DNA from: Micrococcus sp.
GTDB taxonomy: Bacteria > Actinomycetota > Actinomycetes > Actinomycetales > Micrococcaceae
Length of the DNA stretch: 37,838 nucleotides
Assembly (NCBI RefSeq): GCF_030523875.1
Contig: NZ_JAUNHR010000007.1
Location: 9,416-47,253 of the forward strand
Direction: 5' to 3'
Part shown: piece by piece, positions 25,533-32,680 of the stretch
How the letters are laid out: every line of letters starts with the position of its first letter
How positions within the stretch are numbered: the first letter of the stretch is position 1
The notes under the pieces: generated by a model
What the model saw: the letters and a program-made list of their open reading frames with translations, nothing else
What the model was told of the DNA's origin: nothing
Databases searched by the model: none
Position numbers and translations under genes: made by a program

Positions 25533-26639
25533 GTGTTCAATCCCATGGCTCCCGTGAACGAGCAGCTCGCGTACTACAGCGACCTGTTCATGCTGATCGC
25601 CGCCCTCGTGTACGCGGTCTCGTTCATCCTGTTCGCGATCGACATGGCCACCTCCTCGGCCACCATCCGGCGCCTCGAGGCCGAGCTGGCCCGCGAGGGC
25701 GGGGCGAGCGCGGCCGCCGCCCCGGCACGGGAGCGCGAGCTCGCCGCGGTCGGCGCCGGCGGCTCCAGTGCTCTCGGCGCGTCCGCCGGCGGCACCACGA
25801 CCCCCGCCGGCGCGAGCACGGCTTCCGGCGCCCCCGTGGACCTCGTGGACGAGGACATGGACTACACCGGCAACGGCCGGCGTCCGGTGGCCAACGTGGC
25901 CGTGGCCGTCCTGGCGATCGGCTGGGCGCTGCACGCGTTCGCCGTCGTCGCCCGCGGCATGGCCGCCCACCGCGTGCCGTGGGGCAACCTCTACGAGTTC
26001 ATGACCACCGGCGCCGTGCTGATCACGGGCGTGTACCTGGCGTTCCTGATCCGCAAGGACCTGCGCTTCGTGGGCACGTTCGTCACGGGCCTCGTGGTGG
26101 CCATGATGTGCGCGGCCACCATGGGCTTCCCCACGCCGGTGGGCCACCTCCAGCCGCCGCTGCAGTCGCCGTGGCTCGTGATCCACGTGTCCATCGCGGT
26201 GCTCGCCACCGCGCTGTTCACCCTCACCGCCGCGATGTCCGCCCTGCAGCTGCTGCAGGAGCGTGCCGAGCTGCGCGCCGCCGCGGGCGAGCGCACGTGG
26301 TCCTTCCTGCGCCTGGTGCCCTCCGCCCGCGCCCTCGAGAACTGGTCCTACCGCATCAACGCGGTCGGCTTCGTGATGTGGACCTTCACCCTGATCGCCG
26401 GCGCCATCTGGGCCGAGGCCGCGTGGGGCCGCTACTGGAACTGGGACACCAAGGAGGTCTGGACCTTCGTGATCTGGGTGGTCTACGCGGCGTACCTGCA
26501 CGCCCGCGCCACCCGCGGCTGGACCGGCCGCCGCGCCGCCTGGCTGAGCATCGTGGGCCTCCTGTGCGTCGTGTTCAACTACACGATCGTCAACAAGTTC
26601 TTCCCCGGCCTGCACTCCTACGCGGGCCTGCCCAGCTGA
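25533..26639 (+). CDS. ccsB: Cytochrome c biogenesis protein CcsB (CcsA family, haem handling)
   Basis: These 368 residues span about eight hydrophobic helices. The tryptophan-rich haem motif WGRYWNWDTKEVW (WWD domain) lies in the C-terminal half, with His residues flanking it (HVSIAVLATALF before, YLHARATRGW after) as haem ligands. It forms the synthase pair with ResB. A Gly/Ala/Ser-rich, probably cytoplasmic linker of about 65 residues separates the first helix from the rest, as is usual in actinobacteria. The GTG at 25533 was chosen because GGAG lies 7 nt upstream; ATG 25545 is the alternative. It ends the operon before a hairpin. Confidence 0.94.
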   Translation: MFNPMAPVNEQLAYYSDLFMLIAALVYAVSFILFAIDMATSSATIRRLEAELAREGGASAAAAPARERELAAVGAGGSSALGASAGGTTTPAGASTASGAPVDLVDEDMDYTGNGRRPVANVAVAVLAIGWALHAFAVVARGMAAHRVPWGNLYEFMTTGAVLITGVYLAFLIRKDLRFVGTFVTGLVVAMMCAATMGFPTPVGHLQPPLQSPWLVIHVSIAVLATALFTLTAAMSALQLLQERAELRAAAGERTWSFLRLVPSARALENWSYRINAVGFVMWTFTLIAGAIWAEAAWGRYWNWDTKEVWTFVIWVVYAAYLHARATRGWTGRRAAWLSIVGLLCVVFNYTIVNKFFPGLHSYAGLPS

Positions 26640-26669
26640 CCGGCACCGCCGGACCCCGCGCGCGGAAGA

Positions 26670-26695
26670 GCCCCGCCGGAACACTCCGGCGGGGC
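26670..26695 (+). terminator. Hairpin terminator after ccsB
   Basis: GCCCCGCCGGA pairs perfectly with TCCGGCGGGGC (11 bp) around ACAC, 30 nt after the ccsB stop. No T run follows. Confidence 0.7.
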
Positions 26696-26723
26696 CCTCG
26701 TCGCGTCCACCCTCCCCGGGACG

Positions 26724-26784
26724 CCCAGCGCGGCGGCGACATTCCAGCGGGTCAGCACCGCTGGAATGTCGCCGGAGCGCTGGG
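26724..26784. repeat. Long inverted repeat (8 + 17 bp) between convergent genes
   Basis: The arm 26734-26750 pairs perfectly with 26758-26774 (17 bp, loop GTCAGCA). After a 2x2 internal loop, CCCAGCGC (26724-26731) pairs with GCGCTGGG (26777-26784). It lies between the ccsB terminator and the stop of the next minus-strand gene. It may end minus-strand transcription, but it is longer than an ordinary terminator here. Confidence 0.7.
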
Positions 26785-26795
26785 AGGGAGGGGGT

Positions 26796-27200
26796 TCAGC
26801 GGGCGGATCCGTCCTCCGGGTCGCCGTCGTCCTCGCCCCGCCCCCGACGACGGCGCAGCTCCTCCTCGCGGGCGCGCAGTTCGCGCTCACGCGCCTCGAG
26901 CTCCCTCTCCCGCTCCGCCTGCCGCCGCTGGACGCGCAGGGAGCGCAGGAAGTCCTCGTCGTCGTCGGGGGAGGCGGGGCGGGCGGCCGGGGCGGACCCG
27001 CCCGCGGTGCGGGGCACCCGGCGCCTGCCCAGGATCAGCCACAGCAGCGGGCCCACCAGCGGCAGCAGCACCACCGTGAGGACCCAGGCCCACTTGGGCA
27101 GCGAGCGCACCTGGTGCGCGGGGGTGAGCAGCGCCTCGAAGAGCGCGTAGAGCGTGAGGCCGACGAGCGCGATCGCCGCCGGGATGATGAACCGACCCAT
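26796..27200 (-). CDS. PLDc_N-domain small membrane protein with charged coiled-coil tail
   Basis: This 134-residue protein has two hydrophobic helices (about residues 4-24 and 36-58) joined by a short loop, with WAWVLTVVLLPLVGPLLWLILGR. That is the pattern of the 'phospholipase D nuclease N-terminal' (PLDc_N) membrane module; no catalytic PLD domain follows. The C-terminal 60 residues are almost all Arg, Glu and Asp in heptad-like runs (RQAERERELEARERELRARE) and should form a long charged helix or coiled coil. Function is unknown. The ATG follows TAGACT by 6 nt, so the transcript is probably leaderless. It diverges from the DUF4229 gene 93 nt away. Confidence 0.82.
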   Translation of the reverse strand: MGRFIIPAAIALVGLTLYALFEALLTPAHQVRSLPKWAWVLTVVLLPLVGPLLWLILGRRRVPRTAGGSAPAARPASPDDDEDFLRSLRVQRRQAERERELEARERELRAREEELRRRRGRGEDDGDPEDGSAR

Positions 27201-27206
27201 CGCCCC

Positions 27207-27212
27207 AGTCTA
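27207..27212 (-). promoter_or_regulatory. -10 box (TAGACT) of the PLDc_N gene
   Basis: TAGACT on the minus strand ends 6 nt before the ATG at 27200 (TAGACTGGGGCGATG). There is no ribosome binding site. It mirrors the divergent box at 27282. Confidence 0.6.
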
Positions 27213-27281
27213 CGAGGGCCGGCGGCGGGGCGCGGCGCCGGGCGGGGTCGAGCCCCGGCGGGCCCCCGCGGGCGCCGCTCC

Positions 27282-27287
27282 TAGACT
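27282..27287 (+). promoter_or_regulatory. -10 box (TAGACT) of the DUF4229 gene
   Basis: TAGACT ends 6 nt before the ATG at 27294 (TAGACTGGGCCCATG), giving a leaderless start. The box, spacing and GGG after it match the divergent promoter at 27207-27212. Confidence 0.6.
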
Positions 27288-27293
27288 GGGCCC

Positions 27294-27569
27294 ATGCGTC
27301 TCTTCCTCTACGGCCTGGTCCGCGTGGTCCTGTTCTTCCTGATCTGGGCGGCCGTCTACTACCTGACGAACCTCGGCATGCTGGTGGCCCTCGTGGTGGC
27401 CACGATCCTCACCTTCGCGGTGTCATACCTGTTCCTGACCCGCCTGCGCATGGGCGCCTCGCGGGACCTGCAGGACGCGTGGGAGGGCCGCCAGGGCCGC
27501 CGGGGCCGCACCGAGACGGCCGACGCCGACGCCGAGGACGCCTACACGGACGGCCGCTTCGGCCGCTGA
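27294..27569 (+). CDS. DUF4229 small membrane protein
   Basis: This 91-residue protein has two hydrophobic helices (about residues 4-24 and 28-48) with a tiny loop, then SYLFLTRLR and a polar, Arg/Asp-rich tail with RDLQDAWEGR. It matches the actinobacterial DUF4229 family, which is often encoded near the menaquinone genes. No function is known. It is convergent with menA (22 nt between stops). The leaderless promoter sets its start. Confidence 0.85.
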   Translation: MRLFLYGLVRVVLFFLIWAAVYYLTNLGMLVALVVATILTFAVSYLFLTRLRMGASRDLQDAWEGRQGRRGRTETADADAEDAYTDGRFGR

Positions 27570-27591
27570 GCTCCCCTGGCCCGGGCGAGCG

Positions 27592-28464
27592 TCAGAGCGC
27601 GACGCCGAGGGCGAACGTGACGGCGTAGACCACGCCGACGATCCCGGTGGCCTTGAGCACGGGGATGAGGTCGGCCCGCTCGTGCGCCCGGAGCACGTCG
27701 AGGCACGGCCGCACGGCCGCCGCGCCGGTCAGGAGCACGAGCCACAGCCAGGGGTGCGCGCCGGTGAAGAGCAGCGGCAGGACCACGGCGACGACGAGCA
27801 TCGCCGCATAGGAGGCTCGCGCCGGGCCGTCCCCGATCCGGGCGGCGAGCGTCATCTTGCCGACCTGGCGGTCCGTGGGGATGTCCCGGATGTTGTTGGC
27901 CATGAGCAGGGCCGTGGAGATGAGGCCGCAGCCCACCGCGCCTGCCCATGCGAGGCCGTCGACCCTGCCGGCCTGCGTGTACGTGGTGCCGAGCACCGCC
28001 ACCAGGCCGAAGAACACGAACACGAAGACCTCGCCCAGGCCCAGGTAGCCGTAGGGCTTCCTCCCGCCGGTGTAGTACCAGGCCGCCACGATGGCCGCGA
28101 CGCCCACGAGCACCATCCACCACGCGCCCGAGAGGGCGATCAGTGCCAGGCCCGCCACGGCCGCCACCCCGAAGCACGCGAACGCGGCGTGCTTGACGGC
28201 CTTCGCCGGCACCAGCCGGGAGGCGGTGAGGCGGAAGGGGCCCACGCGGTCGTCGTCGGTGCCGCGGATGCCGTCCGAGTAGTCGTTGGCGTAGTTCACG
28301 CCCACCTGCAGGGCCAGGGACACGATCAGCGCCAGCAGCGCCCGGCCGAGGTGGAGCCCGCCGAGCACGTGGGCCGCGGCGGAGCCCACCACCACGGGCG
28401 CGACCGCCATCGGCAGGGTGCGCAGACGCGCGGCGGCGATCCACTGGGAGACGGAAGCGGCCAT
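27592..28464 (-). CDS. menA: 1,4-dihydroxy-2-naphthoate polyprenyltransferase
   Basis: MenA attaches the polyprenyl side chain to dihydroxynaphthoate at the membrane, making demethylmenaquinone. The 290 residues hold about eight or nine hydrophobic helices typical of the UbiA superfamily. The first Asp-rich prenyl-diphosphate motif is NDYSDGIRGTDDDR; the second is in NNIRDIPTDRQVGKMTLA. The N-terminal WIAAARLRTLP is also characteristic. The ATG was chosen because AGGAGGT is about 10 nt upstream; an in-frame upstream ATG at 28503 adds only a Pro-rich stretch. It follows menE after 80 nt, where GACAAT (28505-28510, minus strand) is a weak -10 candidate. Confidence 0.95.
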   Translation of the reverse strand: MAASVSQWIAAARLRTLPMAVAPVVVGSAAAHVLGGLHLGRALLALIVSLALQVGVNYANDYSDGIRGTDDDRVGPFRLTASRLVPAKAVKHAAFACFGVAAVAGLALIALSGAWWMVLVGVAAIVAAWYYTGGRKPYGYLGLGEVFVFVFFGLVAVLGTTYTQAGRVDGLAWAGAVGCGLISTALLMANNIRDIPTDRQVGKMTLAARIGDGPARASYAAMLVVAVVLPLLFTGAHPWLWLVLLTGAAAVRPCLDVLRAHERADLIPVLKATGIVGVVYAVTFALGVAL

Positions 28465-28544
28465 GGGCGGGGGACCTCCTGGAGGGGGCGGGGCGGGACG
28501 GTCCATTGTCGCACCGGACCGGCCGGGGGCGGCCTCGCCGTCGG

Positions 28545-29741
28545 TCAGCGCAGGCGGGCGAGCAGCGCCCGGCGGTCCGTCTTGCCGTTGGGCAGCAGGG
28601 GCAGGGCGGGGAGGGCCAGCCAGCGCTTGGGCACGGCGGGCGCGCCGAGCCCCCGGCGCACGACGCCGGACAGCCGGCTGCACTGCGCCTCGTCCCAGGC
28701 CGCCGGGGCCCCGGCCGGCACCACGGCCGCCACGACCGCCTGGCCCCACTCCGGGTCCGGCACGCCGCCGACCCACGCGGCGGCCACGGCCGGGTCCGCC
28801 TCGAGGATCGCCTGGACCGCCGCGGCCGAGACCTTCACCCCGCCGGTGTTCACCACGTCGTCCACGCGGCCGGTCACGGTGACGCGCTGTGTGCCGTCGG
28901 GGAGGTCCTCCACCGCGCCGGTGTCCTCGGTGAGGTACCACCGCGCCGGGCCCTGCCCGCCGAAGTGCGCCGCGGTGCGCTCGGGGTCGTCGAGGTACCC
29001 GGCGGCCGCCATGGGCCCGGACAGGCGCAGGCGGGGGACGGCGTCGGCGTCGTCCGGGGCGGGGGAGACCAGGTCCGCACGCACGCCCGGCAGGGGGACG
29101 CCGTCGTAGACGCACCCGCCGCACGTCTCGGACATCCCGTAGGTCAGGTGCATCGGCACGCCGGCCTCGGCGGCCGCGGCCCGCAGCGGGTCGGGCACGC
29201 GCGCCCCGCCCACGAGCACCGCGTCGAAGCCCTGCAGGGCGCGCAGGCCCACGGGGTCGGCGGCCGGGTCGAGCAGCCGGGCCAGCTGGGTGGGCACGAG
29301 GGAGACGATCCGCGTGACGTCCCCGGCCTGCGCGCGCAGGCGGGCGGTGCCGTCGGCGAAGAGCGCGGGCGTGAACGGGCCCGGGGCCAGGGCGACGGGC
29401 GCGGTCCCGGCCTGCACCGAGCGGGAGAGCACCGCCAGGCCGGCCACGTACTGCGGGCCCACGGCCAGCAGCCACGCGCCCTCGGTGCCCAGCCGGGCGG
29501 CCGTCGCCGCCGCGGAGGCCTCGAGGCCGGCGTGCGTGAGCACCGTCTGCTTGGGCGTGCCGGTGGACCCGGAGGTCCGGACCACGGCGACGGCGTCCGG
29601 GTGCCCGCCGCGAGCGACGTCCCGCGCCTCGGGGCGGGGCAGGACGGCGCCGTCCGCGGTGAGCTCCACCGGGGCGCCGCCGTCGAACGCCGCGGCCAGT
29701 GCGTCCCGGGCGGCGGCGAGCGCCGCGGGGGTGACGGGCAT
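28545..29741 (-). CDS. menE: o-succinylbenzoate-CoA ligase
   Basis: MenE activates o-succinylbenzoate with ATP and CoA, ahead of MenB in menaquinone synthesis. The 398 residues show the adenylate-forming signature VVRTSGSTGTPKQTVLTHAG, the A5-type motif LTYGMSETCGG, and TGRVDDVVNTGGVKV followed by the catalytic Lys near the C terminus in LPNGKTDR. It is shorter than classic ANL enzymes because the N-terminal subdomain is reduced, as in other actinobacterial MenE. The ATG overlaps the menB stop (TGATG), so the two are cotranslated. The short N-terminal region before the P-loop is rich in Ala. Confidence 0.93.
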   Translation of the reverse strand: MPVTPAALAAARDALAAAFDGGAPVELTADGAVLPRPEARDVARGGHPDAVAVVRTSGSTGTPKQTVLTHAGLEASAAATAARLGTEGAWLLAVGPQYVAGLAVLSRSVQAGTAPVALAPGPFTPALFADGTARLRAQAGDVTRIVSLVPTQLARLLDPAADPVGLRALQGFDAVLVGGARVPDPLRAAAAEAGVPMHLTYGMSETCGGCVYDGVPLPGVRADLVSPAPDDADAVPRLRLSGPMAAAGYLDDPERTAAHFGGQGPARWYLTEDTGAVEDLPDGTQRVTVTGRVDDVVNTGGVKVSAAAVQAILEADPAVAAAWVGGVPDPEWGQAVVAAVVPAGAPAAWDEAQCSRLSGVVRRGLGAPAVPKRWLALPALPLLPNGKTDRRALLARLR

Positions 29742-30718
29742 CAGAAGTAGTACGGGAACGGGGTCCAGTCCGGGTCGCGCTTCTGCAGGAACGCGTCCCG
29801 GCCCTCCACGGCCTCGTCCGTCATGTACGCCATGCGCGTGGCCTCGCCGGCGAACACCTGCTGGCCGGCCATGCCGTCGTCGGGCAGGTTGAACGCGAAC
29901 TTGAGCATGCGGATGGCCTGCGGGGACTGCGCGTTGATGTCCGCGGCGTACTCCAGGGCCACCTCCTCGAGGCGCTCGTGGTCCACGGCCTCGTTGACGG
30001 CGCCGAACTCCACCATCTGCTCGGCGGAGTACTCGCGGGCAGCGAAGAAGATCTCGCGGGCGCGCTTCTGGCCCACCTGGCGGGCCAGCAGGGCGGAGCC
30101 GTAGCCGGCGTCGAAGGAGCCCACGGTGGCGTCCGTCTGCTTGAACTTCCCGTGCTGCCTCGAGGCGAGCGTCAGGTCCGCCACCACGTGCAGCGAGTGC
30201 CCGCCGCCGGCGGCCCACCCGTTCACGACGGCGACGATCACCTTCGGCGAGGTCCGCATCAGCCGCTGCACCTCGAGGATGTGCAGGCGGCCGGCGCGGG
30301 CCGGGTCGATGGTCTCGGCGGTGTCCCCCTCGGCGTAGCGGTAGCCGTCGCGGCCGCGGATGCGCTGGTCGCCGCCGGAGCAGAACGCGTGGCCGCCGTC
30401 CTTGGGGGAGGGGCCGTTGCCGGTGAGCAGGATCGTCCCGACGTCCGGGGTCATGCGGGCGTGGTCCAGCACGCGGTAGAGCTCGTCCACGGTGCCGGGA
30501 CGGAACGCGTTGCGCACCTCCGGGCGGTCGAAGGCGATGCGCACCGTCGGCAGGTCCCGCACCCAGCGGCCCTCGACGTCGCGCTCCACCTGGCGGTGGT
30601 ACGTCATGTCCTCGAGGTCGAAGCCCTCCACCACGCGCCAGCGCTGCGGGTCGAAGACGTCGGAGACCTTCTCGGGGAGGCGGTCGCGGTCGGGGCGGGC
30701 GGAGGGCGGCTCGGTCAT
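29741..30718 (-). CDS. menB: 1,4-dihydroxy-2-naphthoyl-CoA synthase
   Basis: MenB, of the crotonase family, closes the second ring of the menaquinone headgroup. The 325 residues contain the oxyanion-hole segment HAFCSGGDQRIRG, the catalytic-loop region VNGWAAGGGHSLHVVADL, and the MenB-specific TVGSFDAGYGS. The C terminus ends in the family's FPYYF. The ~50-residue N-terminal extension is normal for actinobacteria. The ATG follows TAGGGT by 7 nt, so it is probably leaderless. It is first in menB-menE-menA. A 33-bp-period repeat element lies directly upstream (30741-30797), over the expected -35 region. Confidence 0.96.
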   Translation of the reverse strand: MTEPPSARPDRDRLPEKVSDVFDPQRWRVVEGFDLEDMTYHRQVERDVEGRWVRDLPTVRIAFDRPEVRNAFRPGTVDELYRVLDHARMTPDVGTILLTGNGPSPKDGGHAFCSGGDQRIRGRDGYRYAEGDTAETIDPARAGRLHILEVQRLMRTSPKVIVAVVNGWAAGGGHSLHVVADLTLASRQHGKFKQTDATVGSFDAGYGSALLARQVGQKRAREIFFAAREYSAEQMVEFGAVNEAVDHERLEEVALEYAADINAQSPQAIRMLKFAFNLPDDGMAGQQVFAGEATRMAYMTDEAVEGRDAFLQKRDPDWTPFPYYF

Positions 30719-30725
30719 GGCCCCG

Positions 30726-30731
30726 ACCCTA
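30726..30731 (-). promoter_or_regulatory. -10 box (TAGGGT) of menB
   Basis: TAGGGT ends 7 nt before the menB ATG with no Shine-Dalgarno. The -35 position falls inside the first repeat unit (30741-30764), so the repeat could influence menB expression. Confidence 0.55.
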
Positions 30732-30740
30732 CTGCCCCCA

Positions 30741-30797
30741 CGTTTTCGTTCGAGAAACGGGGAAGGTCAGAAGCGCCTTCGTTCGCGACATGGGCGG
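30741..30797 (-). repeat. Repeat cluster A, left arm: two 24-nt units, 33-bp period
   Basis: Units at 30741-30764 and 30774-30797 read, on the minus strand, CCGCCC-like then xTxTCxCGAACGAA. The inner unit is the ATGTCGCGAACGAA variant and the outer one is GTTTCTCGAACGAA. Starts are exactly 33 bp apart. The AT-rich core is unlike the surrounding genome. Confidence 0.75.
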
Positions 30798-31029
30798 CGT
30801 GCCATTCATCACCGTGCGAGAAGTCGGGGTGCCTTCGCGGGGTGCCGTCCGTGGGATTGGAGGGGCCCAGGGGAGCGAAGGAAGGGATGCCGGTGATGCC
30901 GAGCCGGTGTTGACCGGGCGCGGAGGGAGTCGACGGCGCGGCGGAAAGACTGGGTGGGCGGAGGCCTGCGCACTGGACCGGTCGACCTGCACCCAGCCAC
31001 GACCGCGAATCCCGGCAGAGTGCGGCGCC

Positions 31030-31086
31030 CCGCCCGTTTCTCGAACGAAAGCGCTCGACGCCCCGCCCGTTTCTCGAACGAAAGCG
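31030..31086 (+). repeat. Repeat cluster A, right arm: two 24-nt units, 33-bp period
   Basis: Units at 31030-31053 and 31063-31086 are identical over all 24 bases (CCGCCCGTTTCTCGAAC then GAAAGCG), separated by 9 nt (CTCGACGCC). They face the left arm and end 9 nt before the zwf stop codon. Confidence 0.85.
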
Positions 31087-31095
31087 CCGGTGGGG

Positions 31096-32556
31096 TCAGG
31101 ACCAGGACGCCGGGCCGTGCGAGCCGGCCGGGTACTCCTCGAGCGGCACCTCGTCGGCCTTCCACGCCGCGATCACCGGCTCCATGATGCGCCACGACTC
31201 CTCGGAGACGTCCCCTCGCACGGACAGCAGCGGGGTGTCGGCGAGGATGCCGCGCAGCACCTCGCCGTACGCGTCCACGCGGCCCTGGGCCAGGTCGGCC
31301 TCCAGCTGCGTCCGCCGCGTCTCGAACGGGGTGTCCGCGTCGTCCACGGCCAAGGAGATCGCGAGGCGCTGCGGGTCCAGCCCGACCACCACGGTGTCCT
31401 TCCCCTCGGCCGGCGTGAGCCCCTCCGGGGTGAACCGCGGCGGCCGCAGCGTCATGGTCACCTCCCAGCGGGTCTCGGCGAGCGCCTTGCCCGAGCGCAG
31501 CCGGAACGGCACGCCCTCCCAGCGCGGAGTGTCCACCGCCAGCGTCACCTCGGCCAGCGTCTCCGTCCGGTTCTCGGGGTCCACGCCCTCCTCGGCGGCA
31601 TAGTCCGGGATCGCCCGCCCGTCCACCTCGCCCGCGGTGTACCGCGCGCGCCGCGAGGAGGCGGCCGCGTCGTCGTCCCACACGTGCGTGGCCCGCAGCA
31701 CCGTGGCCACCGCGTCCTGCAGCGGGCGCGGGGCGATGGCGGTGGGCGCCTCGAGCGCGACCATCGCGAGCACCTGGAGCAGGTGCGACTGCAGCATGTC
31801 CTTGAGCGCGCCCGCCGTGTCGTAGTACCCGGCCCGCCCCTCGAGGGCGATCGACTCGTCGATCACGATGTCCACGCGCTCGACGTCGCCGGCGTTCCAC
31901 GTGCGCTCCAGCAGCCGGTTCGCGGTGCGCAGGCCGAGCATCGCGGTCACCATGGACTCGCCGAGGAAGTGGTCCACACGGTGGATGTGGGACTCGTCCG
32001 TGATGCGCGCCAGCAGCGCGTTCAGGTCCCGCGCGCTCTCCTGGGACTCGCCGAACGGCTTCTCCATCACGAGGCGCAGGTCCTCCGGGCGGTCGTCCAG
32101 CTGTGCGAGCGCCGCGCACGCGCTCGCGGCCACGCCCGGCCCGACGGCGAAGTACAGCACCGGGACCGCGTCCGCGCCCGCGGCCGAGCGCGCCGCGTCG
32201 AACAGGCCCCGCAGGTCGTCCGCGACGGTGGCGTCCGCCGCATGCCAGACCGCCCCGTCCACGAGCGGACGGCGTCGCTCCTTCGGCACGTCGGCGTCCG
32301 CGAGGGCCCCGTCGATCAGCTCGCGCCACTGCGCGTCGTCCATCTCGCCCCGGCCCGAGCCGATCAGCGTCACCTCCGGCAGCTCGTGCGCGGCCATCGC
32401 CTGGGCGAGTCCGGGCAGCAGCAGGCGCTTCGTGAGGTCGCCGCTGCCGCCCATGATGATCAGTGCGACGGGGCGGCTGAGGTCCGCCGTCGCCTGCGCG
32501 GGCGGACCGGTGCGCTCCGCGACGTCGGCGTCCTGGGCGTCCTGGTGCTCGGGCAT
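31096..32556 (-). CDS. zwf: Glucose-6-phosphate dehydrogenase homologue (divergent Zwf)
   Basis: These 486 residues follow the G6PDH layout. The dinucleotide loop is MGGSGDLTKR (35-44). EKPFG (165-169), GYYDTAGALKDM with catalytic-base H258 a few residues later, and RSGKAL are conserved. The substrate motif normally RIDHYLGK reads RVDHFLGE (193-200), so the Lys that binds the sugar phosphate is Glu200; the following Glu is Ser. It may be a paralogue with another substrate or weak G6P use, and the main Zwf may be elsewhere. The first 27 residues are polar and variable. GAGGAGG lies 3 nt before the ATG. It diverges from the GH15 gene across a 124-nt gap (32557-32680) in which I see no firm promoter. 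Repeat units follow the stop. Confidence 0.88.
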   Translation of the reverse strand: MPEHQDAQDADVAERTGPPAQATADLSRPVALIIMGGSGDLTKRLLLPGLAQAMAAHELPEVTLIGSGRGEMDDAQWRELIDGALADADVPKERRRPLVDGAVWHAADATVADDLRGLFDAARSAAGADAVPVLYFAVGPGVAASACAALAQLDDRPEDLRLVMEKPFGESQESARDLNALLARITDESHIHRVDHFLGESMVTAMLGLRTANRLLERTWNAGDVERVDIVIDESIALEGRAGYYDTAGALKDMLQSHLLQVLAMVALEAPTAIAPRPLQDAVATVLRATHVWDDDAAASSRRARYTAGEVDGRAIPDYAAEEGVDPENRTETLAEVTLAVDTPRWEGVPFRLRSGKALAETRWEVTMTLRPPRFTPEGLTPAEGKDTVVVGLDPQRLAISLAVDDADTPFETRRTQLEADLAQGRVDAYGEVLRGILADTPLLSVRGDVSEESWRIMEPVIAAWKADEVPLEEYPAGSHGPASWS

Positions 32557-32680
32557 GGTCCTCCTCGGTGGCGGGTGCTCGGCGGCCAGTCTCCCCGGGC
32601 CCGGCATGCGGGGTCCAGGGGCGAGCGGTCCGGCGGCGACATCTGGGCCCGCGCACCTCCACGGTGATGGACTGGCGGGC

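Larger units (their letters stand above)
30719..31095. other. 377-nt gap between zwf and menB
   Basis: The gap holds the menB promoter, two left-facing repeat units (30741-30797), about 230 nt with no gene I can support (30798-31029), and two right-facing units (31030-31086) next to the zwf stop. The middle part has open frames on both strands, but none has a ribosome binding site or normal codon use. Confidence 0.6.

Noticed and set aside
30741..31086. Repeat units as coding sequence (in one frame every unit reads PPVSRTKA or PPMSRTKA; the opposite strand reads LSFEKRA)
   Set aside because: A 33-bp period keeps any frame open. The core uses codons rare here (TCT, CGA, AAA, GTT), there is no ribosome binding site, and units occur in both orientations. 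The third-position bias of the differences is curious but rests on few sites.
30741..31086. LexA/SOS box (CGAAC half-sites)
   Set aside because: The actinobacterial SOS box needs CGAAC-N4-GTTCG in inverted pairing; the units have only one half with GAAAG after it.
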